From the NCBI GenBank assembly GCA_003542955.1, contig DPJP01000267.1, forward strand, positions 6,346-14,291: DNA of 7,946 nucleotides. The letters are read 5' to 3'. Position 1 is the first letter of the stretch. Each line of letters opens with the position of its first letter. Below are positions 1 to 7,902 of this stretch, piece after piece. Under the pieces are notes generated by a model, which saw only the letters and a list, made by a program, of their open reading frames with translations, had not been told where the DNA came from and did no database searches. Position numbers and translations under genes: made by a program. This DNA comes from Armatimonadota bacterium (lineage in GTDB: Bacteria; Armatimonadota; Zipacnadia; Zipacnadales; UBA11051).

Positions 1-3000
1 GGCCTGCATCGTGCGTATCGCGTGCCACGGGTAGTGCTGCTTGCCCTGAGCGTCGAACATATTCATGATCAGTCGCCCGTCATTGAGCTTCCCGAAGTAG
101 ACGAAGCCCGACTTCGGCCGCACGGTGAAGAAGTAGTGTGTCTCGCCGTCAGCACCGCTCCACTCGGGCATGAAGCGGACATACGCCCTGCCTCTGTGCA
201 GGTCGATGTTGCCTTCGGGCAGGTACTCGAGCTGGGTTCCCGCCGCCATGCGGATGCCCTGCCCGTGGTCCGTATCGACATACACCGGCCGGCCAGTCAC
301 TGTGGCCGTCCCGCTGCCTCCTGACGCCGCCGCATCCGTTGTCCCGTCGAAGGGCAGGTGCAACAGCAGGCCCTCATCGTCGGGAGCCGCGGCAGTCGAG
401 GCAGAGGGTGCCACAGCATCCACTGTCAGCTCTGCAGTCGCTGGTTGGAGGCGCAGCCGGTACTCGTATACGAGTTCACTCCCCGACTTCAGAGACACCG
501 GCCTGTACATCCACTCGATGGTGCCACTGCCCCCGGCATCGGCCTTGCGGCCCCAGCGCAGCAGATTGAGGATGCGCTCGGGTCCGGTTGGCTCGACGGC
601 CAGCAGCAAATGCCGCGAGGGGATGTACTCGCCAAACGCCCTGACAGCCACGGGGTCGGTCAGCTCATTCTGGCCGAACACCTGCGCGGATTCGGTCGGG
701 GCCAGTCCCGTGTTTGGCACGGAATAGTGCTTCTCCACATCCTCCCACCGGCTGGTCTGGTCCCCGTCGTAGACCCAGAACGTGGATTGGTCCTTGCCGT
801 AGTCGATGTAGTTGTGGGCCCGGTAGCTGAACTCGATACTCGTCGCCTCCGGCGCAATCGAGTCGTTGATGATGCCAACACGGCATGTCAGCGCCCCGCC
901 ACCGGCAGGGATCGTCAGCTTCTTGACGATTCGCAGGCTGGCGCCCCCGCCCAGCGACTGCAGCGGCACGCTGCGCGAGAACTCCAGCTCGATTGCGTCC
1001 CTGCCGACCTGCCTGCCATCGAGGGTCATCTGGGAGTCCATGCCCTGGTTGGAGCGCTCCCCCGCGGGAAGCCAGACCATATCCCTGCACAGGCCGTAGT
1101 CGGATGTGCTCAATACGCTCTCGCCGACCATCCACTTCTGCACCGTGCCGCTCTGCGTGATCCAGAGACTCTGCTCGGGTGTCTGCGCAAGGTACTCGAA
1201 GGCGCCGTCGCCATCCTCATCGTCAAAGCCCAGTCGCATGCCCCCCTCGCCCGTGCTCACCCCCGTCGAGCCCGCGGCACGCGTGTACTCACCCGCCAAC
1301 GCGGCGATCGCCTCGAGTGGTGCGGGGGCGAAGCTTCTCACCAGTCGGCGGGCCTCCGGCGTATCGGGGACGAAGGCGAAGCCGCGGTACTCGAACGGCG
1401 GACAGGTCACATAGACACCCTCACGCAGCGCCTGCGCGCCGATCGTGTCCTTGCCTGCGCTCGTGAACAGGAGCCTGCTCTCGCGGTCGATAAGCAGCCG
1501 CTCACCCTCGGCCACGGACATCGTGAGCTTCGCGTGGCATGGCTCCTGGGCATTCCAGTTCGCGATCACGATGAGGTAGGCATCGCTGTCGGGGTCGTGA
1601 TAGGAGCGGATGACCGCATCGTGCTCCCAGTTGGGGTAGCTGTTGCGGACCGTCCGCCCATCGCCGACGGTGACCTCGAACTGCTCCTTCGGCGCCGGGC
1701 TGATGAGCACGTTCCGCGGCGCGTCTTCGCTCTCGAACAACAGCTTCTCGTTGTAGCCGATGAAGCCCATCACGCGGTTGAAGTGAACGAAGTTCTCCGC
1801 ATCCATTGCCGGTCCGGGGTAGATCGCGGTACCGTGGGCGCCAATGAGTGCCGCGCTGAGTACCTGCATCATGATCATCTTCGCCGAGATGAACACGTTG
1901 TGGTATGAACTGAGCCCGACGTTCTGGCATCCCGTGAAGCGGCCCTGTGGCACGTATTCCATCCATTTCCGGAGTGCGTGGACCGCCTGGAGGCCCGCGA
2001 AGTTCATCGGGTCGCAGAATGTGACGTACTGGGCGTAGTTCGAGTAGTCGACCTGGCCGGGCGGGTCGAAGACGTTGGTTCGTCCCTCGGTCAGGATCAG
2101 CTCGACGTCGGGCTTGATGCCCCTGCAGAAGTCCGCCCAGTGCTTGATACACGTCGCAAGCTCGCCCTGACGGAAGGCGATCCAGTCCGTGAAGTAGCTC
2201 TGTTTGATGCTCTCCGCCGTCAACTCGGCATCGGCCGGGATTGTTCTGGCGGCCCGGAACCGATCCAGCGTCCAGTCATCGACATCCAGCGTCATCGGGC
2301 TCGGCTCGAAGTCCCACAGGGCCGCATCGGAGTACGGCAGGTAGGTCTCCATTGTGCCTGCATCGGTCTCTTTGAACCACTCGGGTCCACGTTCCAGGCA
2401 ACCGCGGAAGTTGTCCTGGTAGATGGGGGAGTAGCTGGCCCCGCGCTGGGCGATGATGTAGAAGCCCCGGTTGCGCATGGCCTTGACCGCATCAAGCCGC
2501 TCCGGGCCGCCGAGGGTGAACTGGATCGCGTTGATGCCGGCCTTGTGCAGGTACTCCGCCCAGTCATCCCAGTGCCCATCGCGGAAATACGGGCCATAGT
2601 GCATCCAGAGGCGGAAGTTCCTCGCTGATACGCGCGGGGGCGCCACCAGCTCGTCGTAGACGCGCAGCTTCGCCGAATCGGTGGCGCACTCGTGGCCCTG
2701 ATATGTGAGCGTGACCCTGATCTCGTCAAGCTGCTCAGGCACGTCCGCGTGCGGGCTGACGCGGTACCAGACGAGATCGTGCACGCCCCAGGAGCCGCGC
2801 AGACAGCGGTTCTGCACCTGCTCGGCGTCGACCGGCTTCGTGGCACGCTGCCACGTTGCGCCGTCGGCCGCGACCTGCGTGACTTCCAGTCCTGCGGCAC
2901 CGACGTCAAGGACCTCGACGTAGGGCGGTAGCAGCACCGAGTAGGCGAAGCCTTCGGCGGTGTAGGCGTTCTGCTCGTTGTCGATCGGCGTCATGTAGAA

Positions 3001-3189
3001 GGAGAGGAAGTTGTCCTGCCCCTTGATACCCGAGACGGTGCCGCTCTTGTTGAGGCTGGCATGGGTGAGGTAGATGCCCGGCGGCGCGAACCGCTTCCCA
3101 TAGACATCCGCGGCCTGGGCATCCCACGCCCGGGCCAGGAGCATTGCCAGTACCATGACGGAAGCTGCGATTCGTGGGAACCCCGGCAT
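1..3189 (-). CDS. Secreted multidomain protein with glycoside-hydrolase-like barrel and LamG-like domain (3' end outside window)
   Basis: The frame is open from the ATG at 3187-3189 to the window edge: 1063 codons with no stop, so the C-terminus is missing. Residues 1-26 form a signal peptide ending in AQA. Residues about 27-185 are a beta-rich N-terminal domain. Residues about 190-483 look like a (beta/alpha)8 barrel: a first strand RLWMHYGPYF at 193-202, then alternating helix and strand segments, a strand with E363 and E368 (candidate acids), and a late strand ending AHGTAIYPGP at 451-460. Residues about 484-612 resemble the small C-terminal beta domain seen after glycoside hydrolase barrels. 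Residues about 615-910 are a second beta-sandwich-like region with a DxDxDG motif at 657-662. An Ala/Ser/Thr/Pro linker (about 921-937) leads to a LamG/concanavalin-like domain from about 940. I do not recognise the barrel's family, so a polysaccharide-hydrolase role rests on fold and on the lyase-like neighbour 62 bases upstream. Confidence 0.78.
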   Translation of the reverse strand, partial: MPGFPRIAASVMVLAMLLARAWDAQAADVYGKRFAPPGIYLTHASLNKSGTVSGIKGQDNFLSFYMTPIDNEQNAYTAEGFAYSVLLPPYVEVLDVGAAGLEVTQVAADGATWQRATKPVDAEQVQNRCLRGSWGVHDLVWYRVSPHADVPEQLDEIRVTLTYQGHECATDSAKLRVYDELVAPPRVSARNFRLWMHYGPYFRDGHWDDWAEYLHKAGINAIQFTLGGPERLDAVKAMRNRGFYIIAQRGASYSPIYQDNFRGCLERGPEWFKETDAGTMETYLPYSDAALWDFEPSPMTLDVDDWTLDRFRAARTIPADAELTAESIKQSYFTDWIAFRQGELATCIKHWADFCRGIKPDVELILTEGRTNVFDPPGQVDYSNYAQYVTFCDPMNFAGLQAVHALRKWMEYVPQGRFTGCQNVGLSSYHNVFISAKMIMMQVLSAALIGAHGTAIYPGPAMDAENFVHFNRVMGFIGYNEKLLFESEDAPRNVLISPAPKEQFEVTVGDGRTVRNSYPNWEHDAVIRSYHDPDSDAYLIVIANWNAQEPCHAKLTMSVAEGERLLIDRESRLLFTSAGKDTIGAQALREGVYVTCPPFEYRGFAFVPDTPEARRLVRSFAPAPLEAIAALAGEYTRAAGSTGVSTGEGGMRLGFDDEDGDGAFEYLAQTPEQSLWITQSGTVQKWMVGESVLSTSDYGLCRDMVWLPAGERSNQGMDSQMTLDGRQVGRDAIELEFSRSVPLQSLGGGASLRIVKKLTIPAGGGALTCRVGIINDSIAPEATSIEFSYRAHNYIDYGKDQSTFWVYDGDQTSRWEDVEKHYSVPNTGLAPTESAQVFGQNELTDPVAVRAFGEYIPSRHLLLAVEPTGPERILNLLRWGRKADAGGSGTIEWMYRPVSLKSGSELVYEYRLRLQPATAELTVDAVAPSASTAAAPDDEGLLLHLPFDGTTDAAASGGSGTATVTGRPVYVDTDHGQGIRMAAGTQLEYLPEGNIDLHRGRAYVRFMPEWSGADGETHYFFTVRPKSGFVYFGKLNDGRLIMNMFDAQGKQHYPWHAIRTMQA

Positions 3190-3196
3190 TCGGCCA

Positions 3197-3204
3197 CCAC
3201 CTCT
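3197..3204 (-). promoter_or_regulatory. Ribosome binding site of the barrel/LamG gene
   Basis: The minus strand reads AGAGGTGG, ending seven bases before the ATG at 3187-3189. This decides the start. A second in-frame ATG lies ten codons further upstream at 3217-3219, but it has no purine-rich stretch in front of it. It would also add a charged, glycine- and arginine-rich extension ahead of the signal peptide. The site lies inside the 62-base gap after the lyase-like gene, which allows translation from a shared transcript. Confidence 0.7.
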
Positions 3205-3251
3205 GCGAGTTATGCACATGCCGTCCGGACAACTGCGGCCTCCGTGGGTCG

Positions 3252-6200
3252 TCACTTCAGCCGCGCATCGCCCCACACGGCGTGGTCACTGTTGATGTTG
3301 TCGCCGGCATCGGTCGTGTAGATGCGCAGGTACCCGGCGGCCCCGAGCGAGACCTCGATGGGGATCGGCGGATCACCACCGTTGACCCGCGGCGACTTGT
3401 AGAGGGCCTTCCAGGGGCCGTCGGGCGTGTCGCCGACGTGCACCTCGAAGGTGACGCTGCCTGCGCCGCGGCTCGAGTCGCTGATGCCGATGTCGGCATG
3501 CAGGATCAGGTTCTGCTCGGGCAGCTCGTAGACGCCCTCGCCGTGTGCGCCCTCGGTGCTTGGCTCCGGACAGAGCGTGATGCACTTCTGGTAGACCTGC
3601 CTGGTGATCTCCGCGACGTTGCCGACGTAGTCGCGATCGCGCATCAGGCCTCCGTGCGCGAACGACTTGACCGGCGTCAGATCGCTCAGGTAGATGACAT
3701 CGCCCTCGAGGTCTGCGCGGTTCAGGAAAGAAACTTGCACATCGGTCGAGTGCCGGTCCACCGACCTGTCACTCACATGCACCTGTATCGTGTGGCGGCG
3801 AGGCTTGCGGTCGGCAAGCGCCTGCTCGAGGTTGATGGTGAATTCGACGCCACGCCCGTCCGGCGTGATTGAGGTCTTTAGCATGCCGCCCTCATCGGTG
3901 AGTCTCTGACCGTTGAGCAGGATTGCCGCCACGTCCATATCGAGCTGGTTGTCGGCGTCCGCGAGCGTGATCACCAACTGCTTCGGCGGATCGATCCAGT
4001 TCATGTCACGGGCCTGCTCCGCGACCAGTTCCTTCCCATCCATGAGCATGCGCGCCAGTTGCGGCGGGGCGGCGTCGTTGAGTTGGAGCCACTCGGGTTT
4101 GCCGATGACCATGCGCACGGTGCCGTCTGTCTCCGCGGCCGAGAAGCTCTGCTTGCCCTGCGGCGCCTCGACCCACGCATCATCACCGGGCTTGAACCAC
4201 AGCGGCCGGCTCAACGCCGGCGACCCGATGGTGACCGGGCCTGTGGCCCGAAGAGCATACTGCGTCCACTGCTCTGCGCTCTCGCGGCGCCAGCAGATAT
4301 CGTTGGGTACACTCACGCGGAGACCGGGGCGCACGCCGTTGATGACATACCAGTCGCCGACATCGATGCCGTCGGCCGCGGGGTTGGCATTCCCGATCAG
4401 TGTGACCGTATCGCCGCCATACCCGCCGCCGACGCGGTTGACGCGCTCGATGGTGTAGGACTTGTTCTTCTCGGGGAACCACAGCTCGAGCCCGTTGTAC
4501 CAGGGGTGGTTGCCATAGCCGACCATCGGCCGCCAGGTCTTGATGGCATTGGGCTGGTCCGCCGGCAGCTCCGTCACCTCATGCCAGCTGGTGATGAAGG
4601 TCGCCGCGTCCTGCATGTCGACACGCACGCGGCCATCATCGAACACGGTGGTCTTCTCGATGCGGTAGCCCTCGTTGCCATCGTTGCGCAAGTCGCTCTC
4701 GAAGCGCAACAGCAACTGGCGGTCATGCAGGCCGGAGCCGCCCGGCCAGGGCTTGTCCGGCTGGATGATCAGGGCGCTCTGTTGCCGCGTGCCTGTGATG
4801 TCACCGACGATATCAACCACCTCGCCGGTGAAATCGCCGGGAGCCTCGAGCCTGAACTCGCCCAGGCGCAGGTAGCTTCCACGGCAGGCATCGACGGCAA
4901 GGACATTCCCGTCGGCATCCTGGCGGACGACGGCGTAGCGGGCATCGGTCTCAAGCCCGTCAGCAGTGCGTATCTCGCCGGGCTCGGCCTGGTACACGAG
5001 TGTGTCGGTGTGCCCGCCGGCCATTGACAGCCTCAGGCAGATGACATCGCGCTCAGCGCCGCCTGTGCTCTCAAAGGCAGGCTGCGACACCTCGACAATG
5101 GCCGCCTGCTCGCCCTCCCTGTAGCCTTCGAGGATATGCACGTACAGGCTGTCGAGCGGCGTGTCGGGCGCGGCGGAGGCGCGATGCTCAATCATCATGT
5201 CGCGCCCGCCGACGATGGACACGTTTCCATTCAGGCGCTGATTGTTCGGCAGTGGTTGTGTGATGATCCCGATGTATGGCGCCTTCGCGCGCAGAAGCTC
5301 CGGCTTGCCCTGGGGCTGTGCGATGCCGATTGAGCGCAGCCGCACGCGCCCGACGTCATCGGGGAGCGGGCGCTCAAATGCCGAGCCATCGACTGGGCGT
5401 GGCGCGTAGGCCGCGATGTCGGTCTTCCACGTCAGCTCCCACGTCTCACCGGGCTCCTCGAGCACCTCGACATCGCGCATCAGCGTGTAGTTGCGGTAGT
5501 CCCAGGTGTCCTCCGGCAGTTGCCCCCCGAAGAAGACCTGCGCGAGGTCCTTCGCCCGATCCACGACCGCGGGGAGCTTGTCCTCGGCGCGCTCCGCCCA
5601 CACGCTCTGGTAGAGTTGGTGGCGCTGCCCGCCCTTGATCTTGAGCACATCAAGCGCGTAGGGGCGTCCGTCCGGACCCTCGACGCCGATGACGGTACGC
5701 CGGTAGTCGCTGACGTCCTTGCCCATCCGCGACCAGGAGTAGTGGTCGACCACATCGAGCACCTGCAGGCCGGATCCGGGCTCGCCACCGGCCTCGCCAC
5801 CCTTGAAAGTGACAATCTCACCATAGCCGCGGTCATCACCCCACCCGCCGCCGGTGGCCACCTCCTCGACGGTGGCGGTATTCTGACACATCGGGCTGCG
5901 GACCCAGTTTCTCGCCCATCCGCTCCATCCCCCGCCCGCTTCCTCGATGGCGCGCGGGTAATCCATCTGCTTGAGCGCCTGGAACTCCGGGCGCTCCCAC
6001 TGGATCGGCACGTTGAGCGACCCGGCAGCATAGCCCCCCTTCCGCATGACGGGGACGCCATCCACCCAGCAGCTCAGGCTCAACGCGTCGTGAGCGTTAT
6101 GCAGGCTCGCGCGCGAGTAGCCCAGGCACATCTCCTGCCGATGCCCGGGGCCCCCGAAGCGAAGCACGCCGACGCCGTAGCCCGCCCAGTTGCGGCTGCC

Positions 6201-7679
6201 GATCCTCTCGTTCTCCGCGACTCTGGCGGCGTCGGTGTGCCACTGGGTTGGGTAGGCGTACTCGTGCTGGTCGCCAAACTCGAGTGGCATGCCGCGGACT
6301 GTGTTGAGCTTGCGCATTTCGCCGTCGGCAGCCCAGTAGAACGGATGGTCCTCGAGAAAGCTCGGGTAGTACTGCAGCCAGCCGTCGGGGCTTTTCAGGA
6401 ACGGGTAGAAGTACCCGCCCGGCATCGCCATGTAGTTGGGCGCTCCCTCGCCGTTGAGCCCATCCTGATAGGTGTGATTGTAGACTGTCGTCTCCTGCGC
6501 GGGACCCGCGAAGCGCGTCAGCACGTCATCCTGGGCGAGGATGCCAAGCAGCCACATGTCGACATAGTTGGCCTCCTGGTAGTTGTGGAGCAGCTTCTGC
6601 GAAAACACGCTCTTGAACATCAGCACCAGCTCGCGGAGGAGCTTCTGCATGATCTTGCGCTCGAGCGCTTCCGGGTCCCCGTACTTCTTCTGCGAGTAGT
6701 ACTTGAACGCGGGATGATTGCGTACGCGCGCGAAGGGCTCGACCCAGATGTGCTCGTCGGACATATTGAGCCAGCCCTGGTTGAATATCGGTGTGCGGCG
6801 GTTCCATCCGCCCAGCGGGCCGACCTCGAAGATCGCCGGTCGCGGCAACGCCTCCCACTCGGCTCGCGTGAGCGGCTGCCCGTCCTTGCCGTTGGCGAGC
6901 TTGTTCCTGTAGCACAGGGGCAACCCGTAGTAGGTGTCGGCGACCTCGTCGAGGATCACGGCTATCTTGTGCGCGCAGACGGGGTCGGCCGTCTTCTTGA
7001 ACTGCTCCATGTACTGCCTGACGCGGCTGCAGCCATCACTGAGCCAGCGCCTCTGGTCGAAGATCGTCCTGATGAACAGCTCCCACTCGACCCCGTTCTT
7101 GTCTGTGTAGATGGTGCATGGCGCCTCGTAGATCGTCTCGTCGAGGTGGCGGAAGTTGACGGTGCCGTTGGGCCCGAGGGCGTAGTCGGCCGGAGCATCC
7201 TCGACCCGCCCGTACAGCTCGGTGCCACAGCAGCGCGTTGTGGCGTGGTAGCTGTTCTGCTGATCGTATGCGAGTGAGAACGCCTTCGAGCCGCAGAATG
7301 GGCAGTAGCTGATCAGCACGTCCTCGGCAGTGCCGGCCTCCGGCTTGCCGGATCGCACCTGCCCGAACGGGCAGATGTGGCGGGGGAAGTCCGCAGTGAG
7401 CTCCGCGTCAGTGGGCTCCGCGGCGGCATACCGTTCATACGCCTCATCCGGCGGCATCTCGCCATGCTCGGCGCGCCACTTCTCCACCTGCTGCCCGGTC
7501 CACTCGGCGAACAGGTTGTCGGGTGTCAGGTGCGGGATTTTGCGCCCCGGCGTCAGTGCGGCGACCTTCGCCGCGCGGTCCGGGGCATTCCAGGAATACT
7601 CGCCTCCATCCGCTGCGGGTTGCGCCGATGCGAGAGCGATGCTGAGTATCACCGCAAAGCAGACAATCGCATGCCTCAT
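3252..7679 (-). CDS. Secreted heparinase II/III-type polysaccharide lyase with C-terminal NPCBM module
   Basis: Complete 1475-residue protein, probably exported and acting on an extracellular polysaccharide. Residues 1-19 form a signal peptide (basic start, hydrophobic core, ASA cleavage site before Gln20). Residues about 101-156 hold a cysteine cluster (C103, C126, C129, C150, C151) resembling a zinc ribbon. Residues about 200-460 are alpha-helical with aromatic-rich stretches, as expected for the (alpha/alpha) toroid of these lyases, including a DGLNGEG segment at 406-412 followed by Tyr416. Residues about 495-700 match the family's beta-sandwich: H527 and H530-D531, then a Gly-Gly-Tyr at 548-550, then a DYRR stretch near 658 and GGQRH near 683. 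Residues about 760-1200 are beta-rich and unassigned; about 1205-1320 look Ig-like. Residues about 1328-1475 are an NPCBM domain, beginning YLSDL and ending with SDHAVWGDARL. The start at 7679 has GGAGG nine bases upstream. Family placement is by motif recognition. The cleaved glycan is unknown and lyase activity is inferred. Confidence 0.8.
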   Translation of the reverse strand: MRHAIVCFAVILSIALASAQPAADGGEYSWNAPDRAAKVAALTPGRKIPHLTPDNLFAEWTGQQVEKWRAEHGEMPPDEAYERYAAAEPTDAELTADFPRHICPFGQVRSGKPEAGTAEDVLISYCPFCGSKAFSLAYDQQNSYHATTRCCGTELYGRVEDAPADYALGPNGTVNFRHLDETIYEAPCTIYTDKNGVEWELFIRTIFDQRRWLSDGCSRVRQYMEQFKKTADPVCAHKIAVILDEVADTYYGLPLCYRNKLANGKDGQPLTRAEWEALPRPAIFEVGPLGGWNRRTPIFNQGWLNMSDEHIWVEPFARVRNHPAFKYYSQKKYGDPEALERKIMQKLLRELVLMFKSVFSQKLLHNYQEANYVDMWLLGILAQDDVLTRFAGPAQETTVYNHTYQDGLNGEGAPNYMAMPGGYFYPFLKSPDGWLQYYPSFLEDHPFYWAADGEMRKLNTVRGMPLEFGDQHEYAYPTQWHTDAARVAENERIGSRNWAGYGVGVLRFGGPGHRQEMCLGYSRASLHNAHDALSLSCWVDGVPVMRKGGYAAGSLNVPIQWERPEFQALKQMDYPRAIEEAGGGWSGWARNWVRSPMCQNTATVEEVATGGGWGDDRGYGEIVTFKGGEAGGEPGSGLQVLDVVDHYSWSRMGKDVSDYRRTVIGVEGPDGRPYALDVLKIKGGQRHQLYQSVWAERAEDKLPAVVDRAKDLAQVFFGGQLPEDTWDYRNYTLMRDVEVLEEPGETWELTWKTDIAAYAPRPVDGSAFERPLPDDVGRVRLRSIGIAQPQGKPELLRAKAPYIGIITQPLPNNQRLNGNVSIVGGRDMMIEHRASAAPDTPLDSLYVHILEGYREGEQAAIVEVSQPAFESTGGAERDVICLRLSMAGGHTDTLVYQAEPGEIRTADGLETDARYAVVRQDADGNVLAVDACRGSYLRLGEFRLEAPGDFTGEVVDIVGDITGTRQQSALIIQPDKPWPGGSGLHDRQLLLRFESDLRNDGNEGYRIEKTTVFDDGRVRVDMQDAATFITSWHEVTELPADQPNAIKTWRPMVGYGNHPWYNGLELWFPEKNKSYTIERVNRVGGGYGGDTVTLIGNANPAADGIDVGDWYVINGVRPGLRVSVPNDICWRRESAEQWTQYALRATGPVTIGSPALSRPLWFKPGDDAWVEAPQGKQSFSAAETDGTVRMVIGKPEWLQLNDAAPPQLARMLMDGKELVAEQARDMNWIDPPKQLVITLADADNQLDMDVAAILLNGQRLTDEGGMLKTSITPDGRGVEFTINLEQALADRKPRRHTIQVHVSDRSVDRHSTDVQVSFLNRADLEGDVIYLSDLTPVKSFAHGGLMRDRDYVGNVAEITRQVYQKCITLCPEPSTEGAHGEGVYELPEQNLILHADIGISDSSRGAGSVTFEVHVGDTPDGPWKALYKSPRVNGGDPPIPIEVSLGAAGYLRIYTTDAGDNINSDHAVWGDARLK

Positions 7680-7688
7680 GATCTCGGT

Positions 7689-7693
7689 CCTCC
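7689..7693 (-). promoter_or_regulatory. Ribosome binding site of the lyase-like gene
   Basis: The minus strand reads GGAGG nine bases before the ATG at 7677-7679. The spacing and sequence are canonical, and the ATG is followed directly by a signal peptide, so this start is well supported. Confidence 0.75.
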
Positions 7694-7834
7694 GTATGCT
7701 GCGGGGTGGCCGTGCTCATTGGTGTTGGCTTCAACGTGCAGGCGGCCGATACCTGCGGCGCAGCCGCCGGCACCGGCAGCGATGGGCCCACCGGCGGAGG
7801 TCCCGGCGATGAGCTATCTCCAACTGCGAGGTAA

Positions 7835-7856
7835 GCGCCCGGACTGCGACGGGCGC
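7835..7856. repeat. Inverted repeat, 7-bp stem with 8-base loop
   Basis: GCGCCCG at 7835-7841 pairs perfectly with CGGGCGC at 7850-7856 across an 8-base loop. No run of T follows on either strand, so it is not a textbook intrinsic terminator. It lies about 155 bases upstream of the lyase-like start and could be a leader structure, the end of an upstream transcript, or a chance product of high GC content. Confidence 0.4.
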
Positions 7857-7883
7857 GCGTTGATTGTGGGCATCAGTCGAAGA

Positions 7884-7902
7884 GCCGGGGCCACGCCCCG
7901 GC
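7884..7902. terminator. Possible terminator hairpin, 8-bp perfect stem with 3-base loop
   Basis: GCCGGGGC at 7884-7891 pairs perfectly with GCCCCGGC at 7895-7902 across a CAC loop, giving a very stable GC hairpin. On the minus strand the bases after it are TCTTCGACT, only weakly T-rich. It could therefore end a minus-strand transcript whose gene lies beyond the right edge. A poor U tract makes this uncertain, and a regulatory or repeat element is equally possible. Confidence 0.35.

Noticed and set aside
358..1908. 516-codon open frame on the plus strand opposite the barrel/LamG gene
   Set aside because: It is codon-aligned antisense to a continuous 1063-codon minus-strand frame with a signal peptide, barrel and LamG features. 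Composition and lack of motifs mark it as a shadow.
3217..3219. Alternative upstream ATG for the barrel gene
   Set aside because: No ribosome binding site precedes it and it would put a short charged extension before the signal peptide. The ATG at 3187-3189 has AGAGGTGG at good spacing.
2906..3232. Minus-strand frame covering the start of the barrel gene and the spacer
   Set aside because: It overlaps the real gene start in another frame and gives arginine- and glycine-rich nonsense, whereas the frame starting at 3189 has a clean signal peptide.
3190..3251. Terminator between the two genes
   Set aside because: The only symmetry is a short GTCCGGAC palindrome at 3223-3230 with no loop or T run, so read-through into the second gene is more likely.
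4059..5027. 322-codon open frame on the plus strand
   Set aside because: Same antisense effect in a GC-rich gene; no recognisable domain and no supported start.
5520..7277. 585-codon open frame on the plus strand opposite the lyase-like gene
   Set aside because: It is in the exactly codon-aligned antisense frame and stays open only because the real gene lacks TTA, CTA and TCA codons there. The peptide is rich in Val, Leu, His and Arg with no domain, while the minus strand shows a signal peptide and family motifs.
7659..7661. Cysteine 7 in the signal peptide as a lipoprotein lipobox
   Set aside because: It lies too early, inside the hydrophobic core, and lacks the preceding L-x-x pattern. 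A standard ASA cleavage site follows at residues 17-19.
7700..7780. Sigma-70-type promoter before the lyase-like gene
   Set aside because: A TTGAAG on the minus strand near 7729-7734 has no TATAAT-like partner at 16-18 bases, so no promoter is called.
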